In this document: piece after piece, positions 27,771 to 36,738 of the stretch
Layout of the letters: each line of letters starts with the position of its first letter
How positions within the stretch are numbered: position 1 is the first letter of the stretch
Assembly: GCF_014323665.1 (NCBI RefSeq)
Contig: NZ_JABVEB010000006.1
Coordinates: 42,845 to 106,844 of the forward strand
Source: Actinomadura sp. HBU206391
GTDB taxonomy: Bacteria; Actinomycetota; Actinomycetes; Streptosporangiales; Streptosporangiaceae
Direction: 5' to 3'
Length of the DNA: 64,000 bases
Translations under genes and position numbers: made by a program
The notes under the pieces: model-generated
Database searches by the model: none
What the model was told of the DNA's origin: nothing
Seen by the model: the letters and a program-made list of their open reading frames with translations, nothing else

Positions 27771-29470
27771 GGTTCGAGGTATGGGCGCCGGGAGCCGAGA
27801 CCGTCGAGCTGGCGACCGGGAACCTGCGGCACCCGATGGCGCCCGCCGAGCTGAGCGGATGGTGGACCGCGGAGGCGGACGCCGGCGACTACGGTTTCGT
27901 CCTCGACGGCGAGGGCCCCTTCCCGGACCCGCGCTCGCCCTGGCAGCCCGCCGGCGTGCACGGGCTCAGCCGGGTGTACGACCACGACCGGTTCCCGTGG
28001 ACCGACGGGCTCTGGCGGGGACGCCCCCTGGTGGGCAGCGTGCTGTACGAGCTGCACATCGGCACGTTCACGCCCGAGGGGACGTTCGACGCGGCCGTCG
28101 AGCGGCTGGACCGGCTGGTCGAGCTCGGCGTCGACGCCGTACAGCTCATGCCGGTCGCCGCGTTCCCCGGGCGGCACGGCTGGGGATACGACGGCGTCCA
28201 TCTGTGGACGGTGCACGAGCCGTACGGAGGGCCGGACGGACTGAAGCGGTTCGTCGACGCCTGCCACGGCCGCGGGCTGGCGGTCGTCCTCGACGTGGTC
28301 TACAACCACCTCGGGCCGAGCGGCAACTACCTGGGCCGCTACGGCCCGTACTTCACCGACGCCTACAAGACGCCCTGGGGCCCGGCGGTCAACGTCGACA
28401 TGCCCGGATCCGATGAGGTGCGGGCGTTCATCGTCGAGAACGCGCTGATGTGGCTGCGCGACTATCACGTGGACGGGTTGCGGCTCGACGCCGTGCACGC
28501 CATCAAGGACAACCGTGCGGTGCACCTGCTGGAGGAGCTGGCCGGCGCCGTCGCGCGGCTGAAGGCGCGGATCGGCCGGGAGCTGTTCCTCATCGCCGAG
28601 TCGGATCTGAACGACCCCCGGCTGGTGACCTCGCGCGAGGCGGGCGGGTACGGTCTCGACGCGCAGTGGAACGACGACTTCCACCATGCCCTGCACTCGG
28701 CCCTCACCGGCGAGCGCCAGGGGTACTACGGCGACTTCGGGTCGCTCGGCGCGCTGGCCAAGACGCTCACCGGCGCCTTCTTCCACGACGGGTCGTGGTC
28801 GACGTTCCGCGGTCGTTCGCACGGCCGGAAGGTCGACCGGCTGCGCGTGCCCGGCCACCGCTTTCTCGGCTTCCTGCAGAACCACGACCAGGTGGGCAAC
28901 CGGGCGGCCGGGGACCGGATCTCCGCCGGCCTGCCGCCCGGGCTGCTCAAGGTCGGCGCCGGGCTGCTGCTGACCGCGCCGTTCACGCCGATGCTGTTCA
29001 TGGGCGAGGAATGGGGGGCCCGCACCCCGTGGTGCTACTTCACCGACCACGAGGAGCCCTGGCTCGCTCGCGATGTCAGCGAAGGCCGGCGCAGGGAGTT
29101 CACCTCGCACGGATGGGCGTCCGAGGACGTGCCCGACCCGCAGGACCAGCGGACGTACCGCCGTTCCGTGCTCGACTGGGCCGAGCGGAACAAGCCGCAC
29201 CACCGCGAGCTGCACGAGTGGTACCGCGCGCTGATCGCGCTGCGCCGCGCCTGGCCCGAGCTGACCGACGGGCGCCTGGACGAGGTCACCGTGGAGCACG
29301 ACGCGAACTCGCTCGTTCTCCACCGGGGACGGCTGCGGGTCGTCGCCAACCTGGCGTCCGAGCCGGGCCCGCCGCCACCGCCAGGCGAGGTGCTCCTGGC
29401 GTCCGACCCGGCCGTACGCTCCGGCGAACGCCTCCCCGGCACCTCGCTGGCCATCGTGCGGGTGGCATAG
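27767..29470 (+). CDS. treZ: Maltooligosyltrehalose trehalohydrolase
   Basis: A 567-residue GH13 enzyme that releases trehalose from maltooligosyltrehalose. It has the short N-terminal FEVWAPGAETVEL domain, LHIGTFTPEGTF, DVVYNHLGPSGNYLG, VDGLRLDAVHAI with the nucleophile, LIAESDLND with the acid, and FLQNHDQVGNRAAGDR. The start codon overlaps the stop of treY by four bases. GlgX, TreY and TreZ together form the complete glycogen-to-trehalose route, giving an osmolyte and spore protectant. A strong hairpin terminator follows. Confidence 0.95.
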   Translation: MRFEVWAPGAETVELATGNLRHPMAPAELSGWWTAEADAGDYGFVLDGEGPFPDPRSPWQPAGVHGLSRVYDHDRFPWTDGLWRGRPLVGSVLYELHIGTFTPEGTFDAAVERLDRLVELGVDAVQLMPVAAFPGRHGWGYDGVHLWTVHEPYGGPDGLKRFVDACHGRGLAVVLDVVYNHLGPSGNYLGRYGPYFTDAYKTPWGPAVNVDMPGSDEVRAFIVENALMWLRDYHVDGLRLDAVHAIKDNRAVHLLEELAGAVARLKARIGRELFLIAESDLNDPRLVTSREAGGYGLDAQWNDDFHHALHSALTGERQGYYGDFGSLGALAKTLTGAFFHDGSWSTFRGRSHGRKVDRLRVPGHRFLGFLQNHDQVGNRAAGDRISAGLPPGLLKVGAGLLLTAPFTPMLFMGEEWGARTPWCYFTDHEEPWLARDVSEGRRREFTSHGWASEDVPDPQDQRTYRRSVLDWAERNKPHHRELHEWYRALIALRRAWPELTDGRLDEVTVEHDANSLVLHRGRLRVVANLASEPGPPPPPGEVLLASDPAVRSGERLPGTSLAIVRVA

Positions 29471-29516
29471 ACGATCACTCGGGCCGATGCGGTACGACGG
29501 AGGGTCCGTGCATTAC

Positions 29517-29556
29517 GACCGAGGGTCCGTGCGTTGCCGCGCACGGACCCTCGGTC
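29517..29556. terminator. Bidirectional hairpin terminator after treZ
   Basis: A perfect 17-bp stem, GACCGAGGGTCCGTGCG (29517-29533) with its complement at 29540-29556, and a six-base loop. It lies between the convergent treZ and secreted-protein genes. A partial direct copy of the left arm (GAGGGTCCGTGC) sits just before it at about 29500. Confidence 0.85.
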
Positions 29557-29579
29557 TCGCCTTTCGGCGCCGCCGGTCG

Positions 29580-30227
29580 TCAGCCGGTGACGGGGAGGTC
29601 TCCCGGCACCGGGGTCGGCACCGGGGCCGCTTCGGCCGGCCCGCTGACCGGGCCGCAGGTCGCCGAGGCGATGCTGATCGTCTGGGTCCTGCCGGGGGCG
29701 AGCGCCACGGTCACCTCGACGGCGGTGACCGTGAGACGGCCGTGAACGTCGCGGCCCTGCTTGTTCAGCACCACCGAGGCGGCGCCGAGCGAGTCGAGCC
29801 CGACGTTCAGAGCGGTGTTGGGGGACGCGGTCGCGTCCAGCGGCCGGCCGCCCAGCACGACCTTGACCAGGTTCGAGCTGCCGACGCCGTTCTCACACCG
29901 CGCGGTGATCAGGTGCGCGCTGAGGCCGAGCTTGCGGGAGCGCAGGTCGGCGACACTGGCCCGAGCGTGCCCGGGGGCGGCCGCGGCGCTCAGGACCGAT
30001 GCCCTGAGCAGCGGGTTGGCGGGCAGTTCGGCGACGCTGTCTCTGGCCGGCCGGCCAAAGGAGGCCACGGCGGAGACCGGTGGCAGGGACACGAGCCCGC
30101 TGGCGGCGATGCCGTACGCGGAGGAGGCCGCGCCGGTGCTCGCGTGCGTGGCCGGTGCCGCGACCGCGAGCGGCGCGACCAGCGCGCCGGCGACGGCCGC
30201 GGCCTTGGTCAGCTGCGTCAAACGCAT
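29580..30227 (-). CDS. Secreted SCO1860-like protein ending in LPVTG
   Basis: A 215-residue exported protein. The start at ATG 30227 has GAGGAG with good spacing. The signal peptide (MRLTQLTKAAAVAGALVAPLAVAAPATHA) ends near residue 29. The mature part is Ala/Ser-rich with a beta-rich region around LSAHLITARCENGVGSSNLVKVVLGG and LTVTAVEVTVAL, containing two cysteines, and resembles SCO1860-like, choice-of-anchor proteins of actinomycetes. The last five residues are LPVTG, a sortase motif, but the gene stops there with no membrane span or basic tail. As read, it should be secreted rather than anchored. Function unknown. Confidence 0.8.
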   Translation of the reverse strand: MRLTQLTKAAAVAGALVAPLAVAAPATHASTGAASSAYGIAASGLVSLPPVSAVASFGRPARDSVAELPANPLLRASVLSAAAAPGHARASVADLRSRKLGLSAHLITARCENGVGSSNLVKVVLGGRPLDATASPNTALNVGLDSLGAASVVLNKQGRDVHGRLTVTAVEVTVALAPGRTQTISIASATCGPVSGPAEAAPVPTPVPGDLPVTG

Positions 30228-30312
30228 GATCATCTCCTCGGGGGGGTGATTTCTCTTTGGGGGTGGAACATCGAGCTGAAGGACGGCTCTGGTGCCGTGC
30301 GCCGCAGCGGGG

Positions 30313-31170
30313 CTAGTCCGTGATGAGGACCGGCGTACCGAGCGGGACGCGGGCGAGTCGCTTCAGCGCGTCTGCGGGCACCCGTACACATCCATGGGTG
30401 ACCGCCCGGCCGAACACCGACTTCGTCGGCCAGCCGTGGAAGGCGACCGTGCCGGGGCCGCCGCCGAAGGTGTCGAGCGTCGCGGAGTGCGCGCCGACGG
30501 GGAGGATGAGCGGGCTGTAGGTCTTCTTGGCGGGCGCCAGTGAGGCGAGCATGAACGTCCGCCCGGTGGGGGTGGGAGTCTTGGCCGCGCCCACGGCGAC
30601 GCTCCACGTTCCGGCCGTGCGGCCGGCGTCGAGGATGGTGAGCCGGCGTGCGCTCAGGTCGACCTTGACCACGTGCGAACTGCGCGCCTTCTGCAGTCCG
30701 CCGCCGGCCGGGATCCATCCTGTCGCGCGGTTGGGCCGGCTGGGCAGCAGCACCCGCTGCCACCCCGGCCTGGTCTCCACGACCGGCACCCAGGTGGGTC
30801 CGCCCAGTTGCGTGACGGGCAGTGTCGCGACGGCCGGCCCGCCCGGGCTCGCGGAGACGGGCGTCGGCACGGTCGGATGCACCACCGTCCCATCGCTGCC
30901 CGCGAAGGGGGCGGTGTCCTGGGGGATCTCCCGGAGATCGGCGTACGTCGTCGCCTGCGGCAACTTCGCGGCCGCGGCCGGCTGCCCTTGCGAGGACCGC
31001 TTTCCCCCGCTCTTCTCGCTCCCCTCGCCCTCGCCTCCTCCACAGCCCGTCATCAGCATCGCGGCGGCCGCCGAGGCTGCGAGGGCCGCGATCGCACGGC
31101 CTGAGCCACGGGCGGGGGCATGCGGAGGAGTCGGCCGGCCCAGGAGAGCGTTCTTGAAAGGATTGCTCAC
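30313..31170 (-). CDS. L,D-transpeptidase lipoprotein (YkuD domain)
   Basis: A 285-residue lipoprotein. The GTG start at 31170 has TTGGAG upstream; a longer open frame exists but lacks support. The N-terminus carries a signal with lipobox LMTGC (near residue 45). An SH3-like segment (PTWVPVVETRPGWQRVLLPSRPNRATGWIPA) precedes the YkuD catalytic domain, which shows KVDLSARRLTILDAG, the conserved FHGW His and the THGCVRV motif with the active-site Cys. It makes 3-3 cross-links in peptidoglycan or attaches proteins to it. It lies next to the secreted LPVTG protein on the same strand, 85 bases upstream of it. Confidence 0.92.
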   Translation of the reverse strand: MSNPFKNALLGRPTPPHAPARGSGRAIAALAASAAAAMLMTGCGGGEGEGSEKSGGKRSSQGQPAAAAKLPQATTYADLREIPQDTAPFAGSDGTVVHPTVPTPVSASPGGPAVATLPVTQLGGPTWVPVVETRPGWQRVLLPSRPNRATGWIPAGGGLQKARSSHVVKVDLSARRLTILDAGRTAGTWSVAVGAAKTPTPTGRTFMLASLAPAKKTYSPLILPVGAHSATLDTFGGGPGTVAFHGWPTKSVFGRAVTHGCVRVPADALKRLARVPLGTPVLITD

Positions 31171-31482
31171 GAAAACTCCAAGAGATCGTGAATTCGGGTG
31201 TAACGCGGGGGCCCGCCGGGCAGGTCCGCCGACCCGCGGTGAGTCGCAGACCGGTGCGGTCAACTCGCCGACGAGATCGGCCCTCTCCATCGCAGCTCGC
31301 CTTCTTCCCGGTAAGTCCCCTGCGCTCGTCCTATACGCATGGACCACGGCCCGGGTTGCACGACACTTCAAAGATCTTGGCCGTCTGACCTGGTGCGGAC
31401 CGGCGACGGCCGGTTCTCGATTGCGTTCGGCGGCGAGGGGTAGGGAAATGACCGAAATATCCATTTTGGAGGGACCAGTGCG
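31171..31482. other. Divergent intergenic region, nothing firm recognised
   Basis: This 312-base stretch between the L,D-transpeptidase and hemerythrin genes should hold both promoters. A GGGGTAGGG near 31437-31445 resembles the -10 of stress-type sigma factors in actinomycetes, but no GTTT element lies at the right distance. No repeat or RNA motif was recognised. Confidence 0.4.
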
Positions 31483-31983
31483 ATGGTCGAACAGCGAAAT
31501 GACGTGATCGGGGTCCTTACTCGCGATCATCGTCGGTTCGAGGAACTGCTCAGCGAGCTCAGATCGACGGATGAGCCGCAGGAACGGCGCAGGCTCGCCG
31601 ACGAGCTGACGATCGAGGTCTTACGGCACTCGGTCGTCGAGGAGAGGCACCTCTACCCGGCCGTACGGCGGCAGGTTCCCGGTGGAGATGTGATCGCTGA
31701 CAAGGAACTGACCGACCACACCGAGATCGACAAACTCCTGCATCGGCTGGCGACCGCCGATCCGTCCGGCGTGGACTTCGAACCCGTCGTGGCGTCGTTG
31801 ATCGACGACATCAACGCGCACATCCGTGACGAGGAGCACTACCTGTTCCCCTCGCTCAGCGACCACTTCGAATCCGACGACCTGGTCCGGCTCGGTGAGC
31901 AGATCGAATCCGCCAGGAGGGAGGCCCCCGGCGCCGGCCTGACCGACAGGGTCCGCGACTACCTCGGCCGCGGACGCGAGTGA
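31483..31983 (+). CDS. Hemerythrin HHE-domain protein
   Basis: A 166-residue four-helix protein with the HHE metal ligands in order: TRDHRRFEELLSEL, EVLRHSVVEERHLYPAVRR, LTDHTEIDKLLHRL and NAHIRDEEHYLFPSLSDHF. Each helix supplies His or Glu ligands for a di-iron site, used in oxygen or NO sensing or storage. The C-terminal 25 residues are Arg-rich. The ribosome site GGAGGGACC precedes the start. Actinobacteria often have several such small proteins tied to oxidative stress; no partner gene is evident here. Confidence 0.9.
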   Translation: MVEQRNDVIGVLTRDHRRFEELLSELRSTDEPQERRRLADELTIEVLRHSVVEERHLYPAVRRQVPGGDVIADKELTDHTEIDKLLHRLATADPSGVDFEPVVASLIDDINAHIRDEEHYLFPSLSDHFESDDLVRLGEQIESARREAPGAGLTDRVRDYLGRGRE

Positions 31984-32038
31984 CCCGGCCGGACAGGCGG
32001 CTGAGGTGTAACCGCCGGAGGATGGGCACAACCGTTCC

Positions 32039-33214
32039 GTGAATGTACGGAGTGTCGGAGTCGAAGAGGAACTACTGCTCATCGATCCAAGCAGTGGGGT
32101 TCCGCGCGCGATCGCCGGCGGGGTGATCCGGTTCGCCCGGGAGAACGGGGACGAGGGAGACGACGCCCGGGACGACGACCGGGACGACGGCGGGGACGAC
32201 GACTGGCACGACGGAGGGGACGACGGCGGGGACGTCGAACCGCTCGAGGCGGAGTTTCAGCGAGAGCAACTGGAGACGGCCACCCGGCCGTGCCTCTCCC
32301 TTGAGGAGCTTGCGGAGCAGATACACGCGGCGCGGCGGGCCGCATCCGACGCCGCGCACGGGCTGGGTGCGGAGATAGCCGCGCTGGCCACCTCTCCGGT
32401 GGCGGTCAGTCCGTCCGTCACCCCGTCCTCCCGCTACCTGCGGATGGCGCGCGCGTACGGCAAGACGGCCGAAGAACAGCTCACCTGCGGGTGCCATGTG
32501 CATGTCAGCGTGGAGTCGCCGGACGAGGGCGTCGGCGTGCTCGACCGCATCCGGCCCTGGCTGCCGCCGCTGCTGGCCCTGACGGCGAACTCCCCGTTCT
32601 GGCAGGACCAGGACACCGGCTATGCCAGCTTCCGGCAGCAGTTGTGGAGCCGGTGGCCGTCGGCGGGTCCGACGGGGCTGTTCGAGTCGGTCAAGGCCTA
32701 CCGCGACACCGTCGAGGACATGGTGAGGTCGGGCGGCCTGCTCGACGAAGGCATGGTCTACTTCGACGCCCGGCTCTCCAGGAACTATCCGACGGTCGAG
32801 ATCAGAGTCGCTGACGTGTGCCTGCTCGCCGACGACGCGGTCCTGCTGGCGGCGCTGGCCAGGGCACTGGCCGAGACGGCGGCCCTCGGGTGGCGTGCGG
32901 GCGAGCTACCGGACCCCGTACGCCCTGAGGTGCTCCGGCTCGCCATGTGGCGGGCCTCCCGCTCCGGGCTGCAGGGCGAACTCCTGCATCCTGTCACTCA
33001 GCGGCCGGCTCCCGCACACGACGTGCTGAGCGCCCTCGTGGACCATGTCACACCCGCGTTGGAGCAGGCCGGAGATCTCCACGCCGTACGGGAACTGCTC
33101 GGCGGGCTGCTGCGCCGCGGAACCGGGGCCGACCTGCAGCACGCCGTCCGTCAGCGCGGAGGCGAGATGACCGAGGTCGTCCAGTCGGCCGTCTCACGCA
33201 CCTTGGGGTTCTGA
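32039..33214 (+). CDS. Carboxylate-amine ligase, GCS2 (YbdK/EgtA-like) family
   Basis: A 391-residue glutamate-cysteine-ligase-2 type enzyme. Key pieces are SVGVEEELLLIDPSSG at the start, EFQREQLETATRPC, ATSPVAVSP, the LTCGCHVHVSVES strand and SRNYPTVEIRVADV. These enzymes join an amine to the gamma-carboxyl of glutamate using ATP, giving gamma-glutamyl compounds; the substrate of YbdK-type members is usually undefined. Residues about 37-66 are an Asp/Gly-rich insert (DDARDDDRDDGGDDDWHDGG) encoded by repeated GACGACGG units, absent from typical members. The GTG start (32039) lacks a clear ribosome site. Confidence 0.85.
   Translation: MNVRSVGVEEELLLIDPSSGVPRAIAGGVIRFARENGDEGDDARDDDRDDGGDDDWHDGGDDGGDVEPLEAEFQREQLETATRPCLSLEELAEQIHAARRAASDAAHGLGAEIAALATSPVAVSPSVTPSSRYLRMARAYGKTAEEQLTCGCHVHVSVESPDEGVGVLDRIRPWLPPLLALTANSPFWQDQDTGYASFRQQLWSRWPSAGPTGLFESVKAYRDTVEDMVRSGGLLDEGMVYFDARLSRNYPTVEIRVADVCLLADDAVLLAALARALAETAALGWRAGELPDPVRPEVLRLAMWRASRSGLQGELLHPVTQRPAPAHDVLSALVDHVTPALEQAGDLHAVRELLGGLLRRGTGADLQHAVRQRGGEMTEVVQSAVSRTLGF
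32145..32235 (+). repeat. Asp-coding low-complexity repeat inside the GCS2 gene
   Basis: Imperfect GACGACGG/GGGACGACG units run for about 90 bases in frame and encode an almost uninterrupted Asp/Gly tract. The reading frame is kept on both sides. Confidence 0.8.
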
Positions 33215-33435
33215 CCGGCCTCATCGCCGCCCCCGACGGGCCGGGCGCGCGGGCCCCTCGGAGGGCTGAGCCTGGGTGCATCACGGCCACGTTCATCGGC
33301 CGGTCCGACCGTACCGTTGAAGCAATGAAGGGCCACAGATCCTGACCCAGACCAGGTAAAGGCCCAGGTAGAGGCCGCGCGTGGACGTGCTCGCGGGGCC
33401 CTCGTGACCCGGGCACCGCTTGCGCGGAGGGCGGC

Positions 33436-34797
33436 GTGAGCCTGTTGCCGCACGCGTCCTCCATCCGGGCCCGCTACACCAGGCTGGTGACCCTGCTGTC
33501 GCTGGTCGTCCTGGTCGCGATCGGCGTGAGCGTCGACCTGGTGATCCGTTCCAGGGCCGAGGTGGGGGTGTTCGAGGAGTCCGAGCGGGTCGCCGGTCAG
33601 TGGAGCGCGGCGGCGCGGATCGGGGTCGTCCCGCACGCGATTCCGGCGTTGACCCGGATCAATCTGATCCAGTTGGTGGATCGTCAGGGCCGGGTGCTGA
33701 GCGCGAGCAGCGCTGCGGCCGGCCCGCGTTGAGCAGGCATCGGCCCTCGCCCGATGACCGGTTCGACTATGTGAACGAGTGCGCGCGTCGGCACGGGTGC
33801 GTGATGGCCATCCGGGGCACGCCCGCGCCCGACTCGCCGGTCGTCTACGCCGGGATGGCCGAACCGCCGATCCTGGCCACCCATGGGCTGGAGTACGGCA
33901 TCGCCGGGGGCGCTGCGTTGATCATGGCTCTGGCGGCGTGGATGACCTGGTCCATGGTGGGCCGGACACTGCACCCTGTGGCGGCGATCCGGACGCGGAT
34001 GTCGGAGCTCACCGGCTCGGATCTGAGCCTGCGGGTGCCGCTGCCGCCGGGCGAGGACGAGATCGTGTTGCTCGCCCGTACCGCCAACCAGACCCTGGCC
34101 CGCCTCGAAGGAGCGGTCGAACAGCAGCGGCAGTTCGCCTCCGACACCTCCCACGAGCTCAGGAGCCCCATCGCGGGGTTGCGTACGCAGCTGGAGGAGG
34201 CGGTGCTGTATCCGGGCCAGATCGATCCGCACGACACGATCCGCGCGGCGCTGTCGACCACCGACCGGCTCGAGGCCATCGTCAGCGACCTCCTCGTCCT
34301 CGCCCGGCTGCGGGCCACCGACCCCGCGCCACCAGAACCCATCGACCTCGGCGCACTCGTACGCGAAGAGATCGACAAGCCGCGTCAAGGGCCTGCGGGT
34401 GCGGGTCGAGCAGGCGACGGCGGTATGGGTGATGGGGTCGCGGATCCAGCTGATCCGGGTACTGGACAACCTGCTCGACAACGCCCACCGCCACGCCGAA
34501 TCGGCCGTCGAGGTCACCGTCGAACCCGTCGACGGACAGGCCGTGGTCACCGTCACCGACGACGGCGCCGGCATCGCATCCCGCGACCGCGAACGCGTCT
34601 TCGAACGCTTCACCCGCCTGGCCGACGGACGCCGCCGCGACCCCGGCGGCAGCGGCCTCGGCCTGGCCATCTCCCGCGACATCACCCACGCCCACCACGG
34701 AACCCTCAAGGCCGAGGACTCACCACACGGCGCCCGATTCGTCCTCAGACTGCCACCTCTGGACACCGGCCGGTCCGCACCGAAACCCGCCGTCTAA
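33436..34797 (+). pseudogene. Sensor histidine kinase broken by two frameshifts
   Basis: Three frames in turn encode one two-component sensor. Frame 1 (33436-33732) has the N-terminal membrane helix and extracellular part (RYTRLVTLLSLVVLVAIGVSVDLVI, VPHAIPALTRINLIQLVDRQGRVL). Frame 2 (about 33725-34390) has the second span, HAMP and the phospho-acceptor motif FASDTSHELRSPIAGL. Frame 3 (to 34797) has the ATPase N box LLDNAHRHA, DDGAGI and GSGLGLAIS. The intact paralogue at 44.7 kb aligns throughout and shows where the frames slip: after SAAAGPR and after ALVREEIDK. As read it cannot give a working kinase. No response regulator lies beside it. Confidence 0.85.
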
Positions 34798-34959
34798 CTG
34801 TTCTGGCCCCGCGCCTTCGTTGGGATGGCCGTGGCCGCGCTCGGGGTGCTCATGGGCCGGGGGCACCGGCCGTGCGGCATGGAAGAATCCGCCGTGGGCC
34901 AGGCAGGCGTTCGCTCGCACGACGATTCTCTTCCCGAGTCCCTGAGATTGGACGGACCG

Positions 34960-35181
34960 ATGACCGCATCGACTCGCGTGCCCATCACCGTGTTGCTCAC
35001 CGTGGGCGATCAGGCCGAACTCGTGACGCCCATGCGCGGCCCGAAGGATCCGATGCGGGTGCCGGCGGCCGACATCGCCCGCGACGTCGGCTTGGCCGCC
35101 GACGACCTGGCCGGCCGGAAACTGACCGCCGTCATGGAAGGCGAGCGGCTACGGGACTTCCGCCTGGCCGACGAGAAGTAG
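34960..35181 (+). CDS. Small hypothetical protein
   Basis: A 73-residue soluble protein starting at ATG 34960 (MTASTRVPITVLLTVGDQ). It has a short strand-helix pattern with VPAADIARDVGLAADDLAGRKLTAVMEGERL, and coding-like third-position GC. I do not recognise a defined family. It lies between the broken histidine kinase and the aldolase-like gene, 38 bases before the latter and on the same strand, so they may be co-transcribed. Confidence 0.55.
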   Translation: MTASTRVPITVLLTVGDQAELVTPMRGPKDPMRVPAADIARDVGLAADDLAGRKLTAVMEGERLRDFRLADEK

Positions 35182-35219
35182 CTCCAGTTCCACGATCTGC
35201 GCAAGAAGGGTGGGCGTTC

Positions 35220-36533
35220 ATGCCACACGCCGGCCGGCGGCCGGGCGACGACCTCGTCGTCCAGGCTCATCACAAGGGCTTCCCGGCCCACGCGGTAGGC
35301 CGGCCGGTGGCCGAACTGCGTGGAGACCTGCGGCTCGCGGCCGGGGGATTCCTGACACCGGTGCTGCTCCTCGACTCGGCGGCGATGGACCACAACGTAC
35401 GGGCGCTGCAGGGGCTGTGCGAGGAGTCCGGCCTCTCGCTGTCACCGCACGTGAAGACGACCATGTCGCCGGAGATCATCGGCAGGCAGCTGGACGGCGG
35501 CGCCTGGGCGGTCACGGTCGCGACCGTCACCCAGGCACGGGCGCTCCGCGCCATCGGCGTGCGGCGGATCCTCATCGCCAACGAGCTGGTCGACCCGGCG
35601 GCCGTCTCGTGGCTGGCGGAGCAGCTCGATGACGACGACGGCTTCACCGGCTACTGCTACGCCGACTCCGAGGCGGGTGTCCGGGTGCTGGAAGAGGCGC
35701 TGGCCGCTCGGGGCGGGCGCCGGCGGCTACCGGTGATCGTGGAGCTGGGGACCTCCGGCGGGCGTGCCGGGCTGCGCGACGCCGCGGACGCGGTGCGGCT
35801 GGCCGAGCGGATCGGCCGGTCGCGGTGGCTCCGTCTGGCCGGGGTGGGCGGCTACGAAGGCCTCATCGGCGGCTCCCTGCGGCCGGAGGACCTCGACGAG
35901 GTCGAGGCCTACCTGCGGGTGATGCGGGACGTCGCGGACAAGGTGTTCGCCCTCGACCTTCATGTGGGTGAGGGGCCGGAGGGTGAAGAGTTCATCGTCA
36001 CCGCGGGCGGCAGCGCCTATTTCGAGCTGGTGCGCGACGTCTTCGACGCGCGGTGGCGGGCTGGCCGCCCGATCAGGCCGGTGCTGCGCAGCGGCTGTTA
36101 CGTCGCGCACGACTCCGTGGCCATGCGCGACTTCCGGGAGCTGATGGCGCACCGGTGCGATCCCCTCGAGCTGAGGCCCGCGCTGGAACTGTGGGCTCGC
36201 GTGCTGTCCAGGCCGGAGGCGGGCCTGGCGATCGTCGACTTCGGTAAGCGCGACACTGGGACCGATACCGGAATGCCGGTGCCGCAGCACGTCCTCCGAT
36301 GCGGGGACACCGTGGTGGGCCCGGCGCCCGATGCGAGGGTGACGGCCCTCAACGACCAGCACGCTTACCTGGAGCCAGCGGACGCGACGACCTCGCCGAC
36401 GCTGGACCTGCAGGTGGGCGACCTGGTCGGTTTCGGCATCTCACATGCGTGCACCACGTTCGACAAGTGGCGGCTGATCCCCGTGGTCGACGCCGACCGC
36501 ACGCTGATCGGAGCGGCGCGGACTCTCTTCTGA
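35220..36533 (+). CDS. D-threonine aldolase / D-serine dehydratase-like PLP enzyme (alanine racemase fold)
   Basis: A 437-residue fold-type III PLP enzyme. The PLP-binding lysine is K79 in SPHVKTTMSP, as in the alanine racemase N-terminal domain. The C-terminal domain carries the metal-binding HACTTFDKW motif (His409, Cys411), typical of D-serine dehydratase and D-threonine aldolase, which need a divalent metal. It should cleave or deaminate a D-amino acid such as D-threonine or D-serine. The start at ATG 35220 has AAGAAGGGTGGG upstream. The frame runs open all the way back through the broken kinase, but that is coincidence. Confidence 0.88.
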   Translation: MPHAGRRPGDDLVVQAHHKGFPAHAVGRPVAELRGDLRLAAGGFLTPVLLLDSAAMDHNVRALQGLCEESGLSLSPHVKTTMSPEIIGRQLDGGAWAVTVATVTQARALRAIGVRRILIANELVDPAAVSWLAEQLDDDDGFTGYCYADSEAGVRVLEEALAARGGRRRLPVIVELGTSGGRAGLRDAADAVRLAERIGRSRWLRLAGVGGYEGLIGGSLRPEDLDEVEAYLRVMRDVADKVFALDLHVGEGPEGEEFIVTAGGSAYFELVRDVFDARWRAGRPIRPVLRSGCYVAHDSVAMRDFRELMAHRCDPLELRPALELWARVLSRPEAGLAIVDFGKRDTGTDTGMPVPQHVLRCGDTVVGPAPDARVTALNDQHAYLEPADATTSPTLDLQVGDLVGFGISHACTTFDKWRLIPVVDADRTLIGAARTLF

Positions 36534-36595
36534 GCGGGCGCCGCACAGACTCTGAGCGGGCGCCGTACAGACTCTGAGCGGGCGCCGTACAGAGC
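36530..36595. repeat. Three 22-bp tandem repeats before the ECF sigma gene
   Basis: CTGAGCGGGCGCCG(C/T)ACAGA units of 22 bases start at 36530, 36552 and 36574, nearly identical. The first overlaps the stop codon of the aldolase-like gene. The period is two helical turns, and the array lies about 145 bases before the sigma-factor start. Confidence 0.9.
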
Positions 36596-36738
36596 GCGCC
36601 GCAGAGCTCGCGAATCCGGCTCGTGCCCACTGGCCGAGAGCCGGTCCTCGCGGGCACGTCCCGAGATGTCGCTGACGCTCACGATGAACCCGCCGGGGCC
36701 GAACCACGACTGTGCTGGTGACCGGATGAGGAGGTCGC

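Noticed and set aside
31171..31482. A cyclic-di-AMP type riboswitch before the L,D-transpeptidase
   Set aside because: Such RNAs precede cell-wall hydrolase genes in actinomycetes, but no conserved core could be found here.
33420..36533. A single 1037-residue fusion of histidine kinase and aldolase-like enzyme
   Set aside because: The frame happens to stay open, but only part of the kinase is in it, the middle section (about 34400-35219) is meaningless, and the enzyme has its own ribosome site at 35220.
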